From NCBI RefSeq assembly GCF_000001735.4, contig NC_003076.8, positions 24,493,835 to 24,557,834 on the forward strand: a stretch of DNA of 64,000 nucleotides, in the 5' to 3' direction. Both the position numbers and the translations under genes were made by a program. Origin of the DNA: Arabidopsis thaliana (taxonomy: Eukaryota > Streptophyta > Magnoliopsida > Brassicales > Brassicaceae). The stretch's first letter is position 1. The number at the start of each line of letters is the position of its first letter. Shown one piece after another: positions 12,180 through 24,700 of this stretch. The notes beneath the pieces were generated by a model that was not told the origin of the DNA, did no database searches, and saw nothing but the letters and a program-made list of their open reading frames with translations.

Positions 12180-15100
12180 ATCTCTCTCTCTTCAAAATCT
12201 CAAGAACAAGAGAGAGAAACGACAACCCTGAAATGACCAAAGTATCTCTCTCTCTCTTTCTTTCTTATGTCTCTCTGGGTATCTTTTGTGTTGATGAATG
12301 TGATAATAGCTATTTTATTTTTTTTATTTTTTCTTTTATGGACTTTTGTTGGGTTTCGCGTGAGTCTACAGTGACGTAAGTGATGTGGTATAAATACGGT
12401 ATGTGACGTGAATACATAGACGATGATATTTGTGGAAAAAAAAGAAAGAAAAAAAAAACACAAAAGCTACATACGAGTGGAAGAAGAGACCAGAGTGGAG
12501 ATAAAGTTTTAAGGGCTGTTTGGGAAATAAACCATTTGATGTGTTGTCGAGTCCTCATTGGCTACTTTTTACTGTGCTTGTAACTCGTTCGTTAGTTTTG
12601 TGCCTCCCTTTAGCTTACATTGTTTCCGTACCGTACGGACTTTTGTTATTGTTTTTAAGGTTAAGAAATCAGACCAAAGAACTCAATAGATATTAAAGGA
12701 GAATAATCTTTAACTCCTTAATACTTTCTACAGTAACACTATAACGACTATATATAGGGTTTAAATATTCTTTCAAAATGCAAATTGTATTTTGGTTTTT
12801 TAATTTTTCTTTTTGCATGGAGACAAGTTTTTTTCTGGTTAAATGCACGGAGAAATTTTAATTTTATTTAAGGTGACTTTCTGTTTTTCCTTTAAACAGG
12901 GAGAAACATTGTGCTTACAATTTCAAAGATATATATATTAGATAAAATTAAATATAGTGTGTTTTAATAAGTACACGAAAGAATTTGACCCAATTGTAAT
13001 AAAACCTTAGGAAAAATAGTAATTTTATAATTGCAAACACAAAAATAACACGGAACATTTTACAATATTTTATCCTGCTAAATTGGAAGGAAAAAAACTA
13101 AAATGATGTCCTTTTCTTCAATTTCAAGTTAAGTATCGATCTTCTCTTTGCTCTGGAAATTGATGAACCTACAAAGTGGAAGCTAGGCTGAAATTTAGCT
13201 GCTGAACCAACAAAACTCTTAACATCAAATGAAGCATGTTCTATAGATCGTGGCGTTGATCTTTTTGGACCAACCAATATGCAAAATGCATATATTGTTG
13301 TAAAAAAAATGCCTATATTCCATAACTTATTCACTTGATATACTATAATTTTTCTTTTGACCGGGAAAAAGTGGCCTATTTATGGGAAGAGAATCTCAAA
13401 CGTATGATACTCTCAATGTAGGAAAAGTCTCTAGACTACCATTTTCTTTTACTCCTTTAGACCCATTGGATTTGGGTAGATGGATTTATTAAATACAATG
13501 TAAGGAGTTTTTAAATGAAATATAAAGATACTTTAATGATTAACTGGTAACTGGTAAATTGGTAATGTACTACTATTGTAGTCAATGTAAGAAAATAGTT
13601 ACGAAAATAAAACCTTTTCTGTCAATTAATAACTCACTACTATAATTTTTGTAGGATTAACACATCACACTAAGCTATTTTATGACTAAATAAGTAAATA
13701 TAATTTCTTCCGAAGGTTCAACTTTTTGAGTGGTTATTGAATAGGGAACGTGTTCCGATAAGAAGTTAACAAAACAACATTCATGTCGGTCCCATGACTA
13801 TTATATGTCTGACTCTGTGTGATATCGATATATACATAACATATATTGGTCTGAAAAGTGGAAAATCTATTTTAAGATTTGGTAACTGATCAATGAATTG
13901 ATAACTGATAGTCTGATACCAAACATAAACTAGTTTTGTACACTAACAAAATAAGAATGAAATATCAAATTTTGTAAGAATTGGTAACTGATATAATGAA
14001 TCATCGTAACTGATTATTTTCTTTTACCTTCCGACGTAAATTTGTTTATGTTGCTCTTAATTATGTTCGTACCTTAATTGATCATAAACACATAAATTTT
14101 AGTGATTCCTTATGTCGAGTTGTCAATGGTTTGGAAGATTGGTAGCTCCTGACATTTCATCGGAATTTCTTCTCTCCAACAGCTCAAATTCTGATCGACA
14201 AGTTCGATGGGTTACTCCAAATTTGGTTCCGGTGCCAGTTCTCCCAACTACTGTTACGGTTACTGTTTCTATCAGAACTGCGTGACTGTGGCCTGATTTT
14301 TTCATTAGGCTGAACTAACTTAGTCTAGACTGACACAATATATATGTCTTAGGAATGTACTTTCTGCTAAACAAATACAGATGATGTAAAAAAATAAAAT
14401 TTTATAATTAATTGGACTATACTTTAATAACTCAGAATAGATATTAATTCGAAGCTTGTGTTGGAAATTTGGGATTTAAGGTAGAAATTTTCTATAGTAA
14501 GCTATTCTTGGTAGGGTACAACTTATAAGTGAAGGGGAAGAAATATATTATATAAAAAAATTTTAAAAAGAGAATATATAATTCTACGAGCATATATATA
14601 TGAGGGTGTTCGGTTAGCAATTTTTTAGCATAGACAAACACTCGTCCGACTAAAATGTATGTAAAGGTACTATAGACTATATAGTATATACCAAAATTGG
14701 ACCACATGAACAAAAAGAAATGGACCACATTTGTGTGTTGATGAGCCCTAAACATCTAAATGGATGGATAGTACCTAAACGTATTTAATTTCTCTGAATC
14801 GTTATTAACATAAATTTGGTTCTCTCCTTAGTACGATAAATGTTTGCCCTCTTAGATCAAAACTTTGGATCTTTTTTTCTGCTCATACCTTATGTTAAGT
14901 CCACATCTCAAGACCGCATGTATTATATCGCACGTTGTCTTGTCAAACTTATATACCAATATATAGTGGACATAAACCTCATATTTTCCATTATTAATAT
15001 TTATAGCGAATCATCCTTTTGTGAAATTTGAATATTTAGATATCAATCGTTAAAAGCTTTTAATTTACTTACATATGTCAACTTAGGACCATTTTAACAT

Positions 15101-17631
15101 CACGCCTTGTCTATTTTTTCTGTGTGTGACCACACTCGTACATGATATTTGGTACGCATATATATGATATGGTGCAAAGTGAAAAATAATTTTTTGGCAT
15201 GAAAATTATAAATAGAAGTTTTTATTTCACCATAAGGGCCTTCATCATGACTACCACGTTCTATTTTATTTTACAGTATTTCTTAAATACGCAAGTTTGA
15301 AGTTTGTGAGGTAATGATTTACCCAAACAAAAATACCAAAACATCTTTAATGGCTACTAAAATATCTTAAGAGAGAATGTGAATAATATTATTGATCCAG
15401 TCACATGTCTTTATATATTATTCTTTCAATTAATTTTTCTTTATTTCAAATAAATATACTTTATTTTTAAGAATATAAAACTAAGGAAATTATGTGTCTT
15501 AGGACTATAATCTCCCTCTCTCTTGTCCTAGGATAATCTCTTCTCAGAAAAAAAACTCAGCATCCCTCAAAAGAATCTGTGCTAATTAACCAAATATAGT
15601 GTTACCCCCTGACTACTATGATAGAATAGGCTACCTAATAAGTTATTGAAAAGTAAAAAAAAAAAAACTCCTCTACCAGGTAAAAAGTAATAACTAAAGT
15701 CGTAGCCAAGATAACCATTATTTTCTAATTTTGCGAAAAGGACAATTTCCCTTTTCCGAAGTTAATTTTGGAGGAATCGAAACTTGACACGTGATTGAGA
15801 ACCCAGCCGAGTTTTAAACCATTCGACAGGGGTAATTACGAAATAAATCAACAGTGTGAGACATCATTTGATAGGAAAACGACAAAATTACTTTTAAAAC
15901 CAAAGGAGATATCCCTGTGAACTTTTGATAGGAAAGCAACAAAGCAACAAACAAAGAATTAGGTTAATTGTCCTAACTCCTAAGTCAGGGTACAAACTTT
16001 TTAAAATAATCGAATAAGCTTGATACTTATTTTAAATTGTTAACTAGAGCAGATGCCCAAAAAAAATGTTGATCATAGTGCCTAGTGAGTGTATCGAATA
16101 GATATTTCTAACTGAAGAATTCGTCCCAAAATTTTTTTTTATTTTTTTTGTTAAAAGGCCCGTCCCAAAAATTATTTTGGAATACCACGGATGGAAATTG
16201 GACTGAAATGCAAAATTATTCTTAAATCAAAGTTTTAACATTATTCTAAAGTTTATAACATTATATATGTTAATTTAACGGAGTATTAATTAATTATTGA
16301 TGTAATGCGTTTGTAACCTTTTTTCCTTAAATCTTTGTATTTAAGAAACTATTAATAATTGTTTTTTTCTTTAACATTAAAACCAAAAAAAAACTTTGGT
16401 GACTAAATAATAAATATATAAAAACCAAAGCACATGGATTTTTATTTTAAATTTCTGTTAGGTGGGTTTTGATAACGAAAATATATAAGAAAGAATATCA
16501 TTGACATTTTAGGGTTTGGGCATTGCCACTTGTGATCTTCCTCTTTCGGAAATAAAAAAACGAATCCCATTTCTTCCGCTTCGTTAAAATAGGCATCCTA
16601 TAGACTATAGAACTCACATGACTATTTTAATATTATTTATTTTTATATGGATTATAAACATGATACTGCAAAGAAGGAATTTCAATAATACTAACATTAC
16701 ATAGTATTGTTATTTCTTGCTTTGTTTACTTTTATGGAGGGTTGGTAATTTTAGGGTTTATATGCAAATATGGAATCGACAACGCACACAAACTTTTCTA
16801 AAGCAACTTCTCACTTTGTCTCATTTTGGGTGAGATTCTCTGCCACACAACTAATCAATGTTCCATTTTACGAGTCCATTATCTCTTTCTATTTTTATTT
16901 TCTTTCATGATACTGATACCCAATATATATATTCCCAATCCAATAATTATATTTTGAAAGGCACACCTATTTTTTTTTTTTTTTTTTTTTTAAAGTTGAA
17001 CGAACTAGTTGTATTTCAAATAACAGTTTAACAGAAAGAAGAAGAATATTTCTAGCTAAATTAAATGTAGTGACAAAAATACAAAATCATTATTTCTTGT
17101 TGTCTGTTGGCTCTTTGAAGGAGGAAACTGGGCCTAGTTGAATTGAAGTCCATTAAGTGTGTTTTATAAGATGTTCCCAAAAAAATCAGGCCTATTCTTT
17201 TTTCTTTTCATAAGTATAAGATTGAGATTTTCCCCAAATGCGTTCTAAAAAATGACGAAATTACACTCTCGAGGGTTTGTTTTTTCAAATTCACTACATA
17301 TTCGTTTTTTTTTTTTTGAACTTTTTTTCATTATTAAACATTTAGATCACAGTAAGTCAGTAACAGAAAAAGTAAAGTATATAACGTTCGGAAAACAAAG
17401 TTTACAGTATCTAACATCTTTTTTTTTTTTTCCCGATATTCTACAACGACGGACCAACAGAACACAAGGATATAAATTTCTTTTAAAAACAAGGAAGTTG
17501 AAAACTATTTATATTTTTAAAAAGTATCAAAAGATTATAATTTTTGTGGGACACAAAAGAATCATAAATAAACGTTTATACCACTCCGCCGTAACCCTAA
17601 GCAAACCAGTGGCAAAACCGTAAATCCGAGA
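12180..17631. other. Large intergenic region: FUL promoter to COBRA 3' flank
   Basis: About 5.4 kb without a gene I can support. The FUL-proximal part (12181-12262) is a GA/CT-rich leader. The rest is AT-rich with several homopolymer runs, such as the T run around 16970-16991. Short open frames at 13098-13334 and 14123-14305 on the minus strand have less skewed composition than their surroundings and could be decayed coding fragments, but they match no family I know. The size fits the complex expression of FUL, so much of this may be regulatory DNA. Confidence 0.5.
12181..12262 (-). promoter_or_regulatory. GA-repeat leader of FUL
   Basis: On the FUL strand this is a run of GAGAGA blocks broken by short spacers, directly upstream of the start codon. 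Such (GA)n leaders are known binding sites for BASIC PENTACYSTEINE proteins that recruit Polycomb in plants. That factor assignment is by motif only. Confidence 0.45.
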
Positions 17632-20098
17632 TTAGGCAGAGAAGAAGAAAAAGACAAGAAGAGGGAGGAGCACGGCGGCGACGAATGAGAATTGTGACCG
17701 GGAACCACCGTTGGGAAGAAAAGGGTAAGAGTCTGGAGGAGGCATGACGCAATTGTCTCCATTAAAGTAAATCCTTCGTGGAAAAGCCCAACCTTTCTCG
17801 AATGTGAAGGTTGATTGGTCTTTACGGAACAAAATCTCTGATTGAACATTCCCAAGAGGACCTGCTTCTGATAAGAAATCGTTGTAGAACTTCACTCCCC
17901 ATAACATCGCCGTATCGTCTGCAAAACCAAAATGTTAAATCTTTGAGATAAGCTGGCATAAAGAGAAGAGAGGGGCTTTGTGTGTGTGTGTGTGTGTGTA
18001 CTTACTTAGTCCAGCGTAAGGAGTAAGAGATTTGTAGTTGAAGCTGAAGATTTGAGTGATGTTGTCGAGATTTGGATGTTGAGCAACAAGGTTCCATTGT
18101 GTGTAGTTCAAGCGATAGTTGAAGTTTGTGATTGTGATCTTCACACGCCAATACTCTTTGTAGTTCTGCTTTACATGCCAATGCACTCTGATCGGGCACA
18201 TGTGTCTCGTGCATTGCACTAATGGTGGTAAAACCGTTCCTTTCTTTGTTGGTGGTGACACAACCGAGGCTAAGTGTGGTGTGTCCGGGCTGCAAATACA
18301 TAAAAAGTGTGGGACTTTATGATTGAAAACTGAACAGAGAACAAGAGGAGGAAACTGAATATTGATTTGAACTACTTACTCGAGGCAGGCACCGGATTCT
18401 GTTCTGTTGTTTTGACATCCGCAAGCACAAGTTGGACATCCAACAATGGTTTCATTGTAGAAAGAAGATAAAGAAACACAGCAAGTTGGAGTTCTTTGAG
18501 CAAGGAACTGCGAGTATGTGCACGTAATGTTCCATGTCACTGCAGTAATTCAAAGAGAAACATTTAACCGGTCTGTTAGATGAGAAACAATGTTAACTAA
18601 CATTATGGTTTAAAAAATGTCGAATTGCAGTCATGGGTTCTTACTCATAGCTTGAGTGGTTCTGCGTGTGTCAGTCGTGACAAATTTTGTTGGTCTGACA
18701 ATCTTTGCTGGACCACAAGTGTAACCTGGACCAGGTCCCATGAGAGTGAAGTTTCTTGGGACCCTAACGGTTTTGTTTGTGGTTCCAGCAGCACCAACAC
18801 TAATCTGGAAGGAGCTAGCCGCAGTGGCAGGGTCTTGAACCCATGAGTTCATAACACCACCCTTGCAGCAATTAGCAATCTGCTGATTATAAGGAGTCCC
18901 TGGAAGCAAGTCTACAACTGTTGGATCCTTCTTACAACAATGTGGTATGTTTCCTTTGTACTTTGAACAATCACCTGTAAAACCATTTTGTCTATAATTC
19001 ATATCCAGATAATTCGCAATTAAAACATAAAGTAATGGAACCTGAAACAATTAGTTACCTTGTTCAGTTGTTTGTGCTCCAACCATACTCCATATAACTT
19101 CCTTCTTTGCCCATTTCCAACCTAATGTCCATCCTGGAGATTGAATGTGTCTGTATTTCTGGAAGTTGAACATCGTAACCACGGCCTAGATCGAACAAAC
19201 AAACAGTTTAGATGAATCAAAAACCGGTAAACAAGGCCTAATATTTTCTACTTCAGGTTCTTGAACTTACAACATAGCCATCAGGAGTCCAGCTCATAAC
19301 ATCCCATTTCATTGTAATGTTGCCTTCTGGATCAAGCGCATCATATGCTTCTGCAAAAGGATTTACCAAAAGTCAGAACTTTGTTTATCCTGATCCACAC
19401 CGACATTGTGATTGCTTCAATCTTAAAACTACTAATTATTTGGTTTGTAGAAAATAGACCAAAGTGTTAACTGCTTATAACTCACAAGTGTGCATCAAGT
19501 TTTCTACTTATAGAAAATATCAGAAAGTTACTAATTTTAGATCAGAAAACTTGAAACTTTGGTGTTTCCTTATATAAGCAAAATCCACTGATCTACATAT
19601 GAAGCACTAATATGGAAATTGACGTATTGATTTTAGGATCTGAACTCTATAAAAAAGACTTGAACAGTGAGCAAGCAATTATCATCTCACTAATTGAGGA
19701 AAGATCTACAAAAGAGTTTTTTTTTAAAATGGATCATGAACTGCCAACACCACACAATACACGATTCATATTATCACCTCTCTTTATCAATTTCAACAAA
19801 CAAATCAGTTACAATTGAAGATACTCAGATGCAAAAACATAGTCTAAATTTAAGAAAAATGAACAATTTCACGATCTTAACTCTGAAAAGTGAAATACCG
19901 ATCAAGGAGCAAGATTGGAAGTTGAAAAAGCTCTGAGACAAAGAAACAGAACCAAGAAGCAGAATAATTGGTGATAATGGGAATAAGAAAGTAACCTGTC
20001 GAAGTAAAAGAAGATGAAGAAATCAAGAAGACGATCCATAAGGCCAAGAAACTCAATTTGGAGACGATGGAGGTGGATCTGGAGAAGAAAGACTCCAT
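17632..20098 (-). CDS. COB: COBRA, GPI-anchored cell-wall protein
   Basis: Extracellular GPI-anchored glycoprotein needed for oriented cellulose microfibril deposition and anisotropic root-cell expansion (AT5G60920). Seven exons: 20098-19996, 19350-19271, 19185-19059, 18974-18645, 18539-18380, 18289-18006 and 17918-17632. The total is 1371 nt, or 456 aa. It has an N-terminal signal peptide (hydrophobic stretch FLALWIVFLISSSSF), the COBRA domain with N-glycosylation sequons (GNITMKW, RNFTL, YNETIV), and the diagnostic CCVS motif in TPTCCVSLSSFYN. A Ser-containing omega region (LPNGGSRSQFS) precedes a hydrophobic tail (AAVLLPLLVFFFFSA) for GPI attachment. Its truncated relative COBL5 lies 13 kb away on the same strand. 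Confidence 0.97.
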
Positions 20099-21737
20099 TT
20101 TTAATACTCTGATGATCAGAGTGGAACCAGAGACGAAGCTTGTTCCAGATCCCTTAGATGGGTCTGGTTTAATCTTAAACCAATCTCAGAGGAGCAAAAA
20201 GAAGAGGAAGGTGCTTTGCTTGAAGGAGGAGTGGACTTATAGAGAGATAGCAGCAAGATTTTTTTTAGAACGAGAGAAGCAATGAGACATTTTTGGGATC
20301 TGGCTGGCTAGTGGCTGTTTTAGTAAAATTTGAGCCGGGAACGATGATTTGACCATTTTACCCTTCTATCATGATTTGATTTTGTTTTCCGATTATATTA
20401 GCATCATGTTAATAAGAACATTAATTCTTGTCTTGCTTCTTATGTTTAAGTAATTGTTTCTCGATAAAAAATATATGAACAGAAAAAAAATATTTTAAGG
20501 AATCTGTATTTTTGACTTCTTAATAACCAACTCTGTAAGTTTGCTATGAATCATAGCCTATGATTATAAACGAGAAAGGGGCTTTTGTGTAATTGTGATC
20601 GGAAGTTAGTTTATTACCGGAAAATATTACCGAAGACGACAGCTTTTAGAGGAACGTGGGCCATTGACAGTGTTTTCGGCTGTCGGTGGAGAGAAATATA
20701 TGATCGTATGTGGACAGATTTTTTAATTATTCATAGTTTGGATAATATTACTTTCTGTTGTTATAAAAATTTTAAACTTTTTTTTTTTTTTTTTTTTTAA
20801 ATGGTTAATTTTTGTTGCCAAAAGAGAAAATGGTTAATTTAGTTTGGATAATTTTTTTTTAAAAATGGTATATTCATTATAAAAATTTTAAACTTGCCAA
20901 AAGAGAAAATGGTTATTTTTTGTTGTGATATATAGGCTTTTACAATAGAAAAATCTAGGGAAAATAACTTTAAAACTACTTTTTTTGTTGCTCAAGAAAT
21001 TATACTAAATAGATGTAAATAAACAGAGTTGATATCATTGAAATATTCAATGTCAATAACGAAATAATGTGTCGGCGAATTATTTTACATTTCTATATTA
21101 AAATTTGGTATTGTTTAGGAATATTGGTCCTAACAACCATCTAGGCATATATCAATTTAAAACTCAAGTGATTGATTCTAGTCCCAACAAATTATTATTA
21201 CTGGTGACTGATTATCAGTGGAAATACCCTATTGTCAATTAACCATACTTTCAATATTATATTATAGTAAAACTGTGAAAGTTATTGGACTAATAACTCA
21301 ATCAAAAGTGAAATTATATTTCTAAATTAGTCCCTCAATGTATAAAAATATACATGGTTAGTAAGCAATCATTATCAATATGTGAAGACGTTAATTAAGA
21401 CTACCATTCCAAATTATTAAATTCCTGTGATTACGTGTATCCTGGCTGATTATTACGTATACAGAGTATAACTTTATTTTGCCGACACTATCAACAATAA
21501 TCTTAAAGACACCCTTTTCACTTTACCACAAGAAATACCATACTTAAATCAGTCAAATCTTAATCAAACTTCAAACTTTAACAACTGTATCTGTCTGAGA
21601 AAATTCACAACAGGAACCTGAATTCACAACCCTAAATTTACGTTTGTTATGTTCTAAAATCACACCATAAACAAAAAGACAAACCCTTGAAAAGATTTCA
21701 AACCCATCTTTCTTGCACCTCAAGCGACGTCTCCTCT
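20099..21737. promoter_or_regulatory. COBRA promoter to kinesin 3' flank
   Basis: AT-rich intergenic region of about 1.6 kb. It contains a T run near 20780-20798, followed by an imperfect local repeat of tataaaaattttaaactt (about 20760-20779 and 20877-20895) and of gccaaaagagaaaatggtta (20818-20837 and 20895-20914). No gene is seen. Confidence 0.5.
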
Positions 21738-24700
21738 TTAGACCCGACGAGTGTGGTTCTCCTTTTCATCTGAAGTTCTACTTCCACTTGCCCTACCCGA
21801 ATTGCTCTGCACAAAACCACTATTGCCTCCCGACTCACTTCCGTTTTGATCAGCGTTTCTTTCTCTCAGCAAGTTGCTGCCATTTGAAGACGCTGACCTC
21901 ATTGCCCTCGGTAGCTTCAGTTTGATGCTATTAGACTCTCCTGAGTCACTGTTTTCTGGCATTCTCGCTGTGTCCGAGTCCACAGTCACTGAATTAGCTT
22001 CTGGAATCAGGTGTGTGTTTGTGTGTGTGGGTGGTAGTGCTGGTGGACCTACAGGAACAAGCTGAAGCACAGTCTTCTTCCATTTCTTTCTTTGGCTTGG
22101 CCTTGGCACATTCGATTTACCCTGAAACCAAAATTTCATTAAATCAGAAAGCTGTTGTTTCCTAGCTACATGAACACAGATATGTTGAAATGACCAAAAC
22201 AGTGGAAACTTTAGAGAGTTTTTTACCGTTGTGTTTCCTATGTCTGATAGAGGTTTTCTTCTTCTTCGTGTTCCTCCATCATCGTTTGTCTCCTCCTCTG
22301 GCTTGTCAGCAAGAGCGTTCTGTAGCAGCATAGCTCCACGTGAAGCAAGAACTTGTTGTTGTTGGCCTTTGTCCTTTTCATCAGATTCTTGCGAGTTCTC
22401 CCCGTTTTCCAAGGCCTCTGATTCCGAGATGGAATTGTTCTCCTTTCCGTCTGCGTTTCTGTTGGAGCATTTCACGGAAGAACATCCACATGACGGACCA
22501 CAAGATCCCTTTGTAGCTCGACACTGACACTTCATTGTCTTGCAAGAGGAGCTCTTGCTGCAAGTGCAACAACACACGTCAGATTTCACTGCATCATCTG
22601 AAGGAGTTTCCGAATTCTCTTCATATGAACGCCTCATGACCACACTCGAGCGCCGTCTTCCCACTTTGAAGTTTCGTTTCCTATTTAGCTTTATAACCGA
22701 TTCCTGCTCGGACTCACGCTCTGATTCATGTTCAGGTTTCCATTCATCATCAAGATCTGGATCTTCCCGTTCATGGTCTGACGCTTCAGAATCAGAGGTA
22801 TCCATGTCCTCAAGAACTATAGTCGAGTTTCGGGTTTCCTGCTTTTTCATACTATGCTCGTTCTTTAGGTTCTCATCTGCTGACAATTTCTTCATTGCAG
22901 AGGTCTGTAATATGGAATGCCAATGGTTTTATATGCTAAATTTCAGACATTTACTGTCTTATACAAAAAGAGTAGAAGATGTTTTCTACTAACCTGTGCT
23001 TTCACTTGATGCACGAGGTCTGCTTTCTGGATCTCCATGTATCTTACATAACTGCTAAACTTTACTATTTTTTCTTTGAGGTCTCTTATTAGGACATCTT
23101 TTTCTCTGCAGTCTGCCTCTTTATCTCGGGCTAGACACCTTCAAATTTAAACAATGGACAGAAAGAAGAATGTAGGATGAGTTTTGCATCATATTTTGAA
23201 GATGATCCTTCAAGAAGCAACATATTACCAAAAATCTCCAGTCACTAATTGAGATTTTACCTCGCAGTTGACGCCAAGTTGAATAGATAGTTCATGATAC
23301 TCTTGGCGTCACCTAATGTTCTAACTTGGTTCCACCTCCCTCTTCCACCAAACACACGCTCACGTTCTTCTGCTTCAGATAACTGTGATGCCATGGAGAC
23401 AAGAGTGCTGGAAGAGGTCGCAAGCATATTCTCCAGAGCAAAAATCCTTGAGTTTCTTGCACCAGGAGACATGGTGTCACCATGAACGCTGCTTTTGTCA
23501 GAGAAGACACTAATTGTTTACGATATATTTCATTATGAATGGTCTTGGTTTATGCAAAATCTTTGTCAGTCCTGATTACGCACCTTATCTTGGCATTCTT
23601 GAGAAGCTCGTTTTCTTCTCTTAGCCTTGCAACTTCCTTAGCCATTCTTGCCCTCCTGAATTATAGTCAGTGTTATTTGAGACAGGTTAGTAAGAAATCA
23701 TTTTTTTAAGAATTACTTCTTGTCAGGCCTTAATAAGTTATGAAACAAATACTGATGAAAGACATACTCTTCCGTTTGCCTCTCATATTCAGAACGCACT
23801 TCGTGAACCCGAACAGTGACTTCAATCTCATGCTCAATTGCTTGCATCAATGCCTGCAAATGGAGTACATTTGAAATTATTAAAAAGTTGCATTTACAAA
23901 CTAACCAGAAGAATCACCAAACTCACTAAACCTAGTCAATAACTTGGAAAACAAAACATTGGTTTCATAGAGTTTGGTGGGTGTTACCTGAGTTCCAGGG
24001 CCATTAGCACCACCTGCATATATAATAGGATACACAGTTAGTAGACATATAAACAAAGGTGGTCATACTAAATAATGTTATACGAAATATCCTCACTCAA
24101 TGTCTCGCGTGAAGAAGCCTTTCGATTATCTAAAAGCTCTTTGAGTCTTTTTGTCACCTGAGATGCCTCTTCTGTCTTTCTTTGCAAAACCTAATAAAAC
24201 AAACTTTGAGAAGCCATGATAATAGAAATGATCGTTACCAATGGGCTGAAAGTTTATAAAAATGTGCTCACCAGCTTCTGTTTTTGATTCAGAGCCATGA
24301 GTTTGTGCATCTCATACTCATTTCTCCTTCCCTCTTTTTTGAGCTGGTCAAATTTAAAATACGATGTAATGAATGGTTCAATACGAGATAGATTTCTGAA
24401 AACTAAATCCAAATGTCTTAAGAATTAGTTTGAAGTTTGAGACCTTCAAGTCAAATGTATATACAAATACTGGTTATATACTACAGGTGACTAATGACAG
24501 AAAATGACACTTGTCTAAGTAGTTCAGAAGTGGAGCAAGAGATAGCATAATAATCAATCAATAAATTCAAGTAAGCTTAAGAAGAATCTTAATTGGCTAC
24601 AAACTGAAAAGTCAAATATACCTGCATAACTTCCTTCTCTCTTGAAGCCTTCCAAGCCCTAAACTGCTCTGACTCCTGCTTAATCTTTTGCTGTAATTGC

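Noticed and set aside
13098..13334. Possible gene relic on the minus strand between FUL and COBRA
   Set aside because: Better composition than its surroundings, but no motif, no splice partners and no recognisable family; not enough to call.
14123..14305. 60-codon minus-strand frame (VTVTVVGRTGTGTK...)
   Set aside because: The Thr/Val/Gly pattern comes from ACT/GTT-rich sequence; no domain and no neighbouring exons. A decayed coding fragment remains possible.
16970..16991. Poly(T) run as a retroposon tail
   Set aside because: No adjoining retrogene or element body and no target-site duplication; several similar homopolymers occur in the intergenic DNA.
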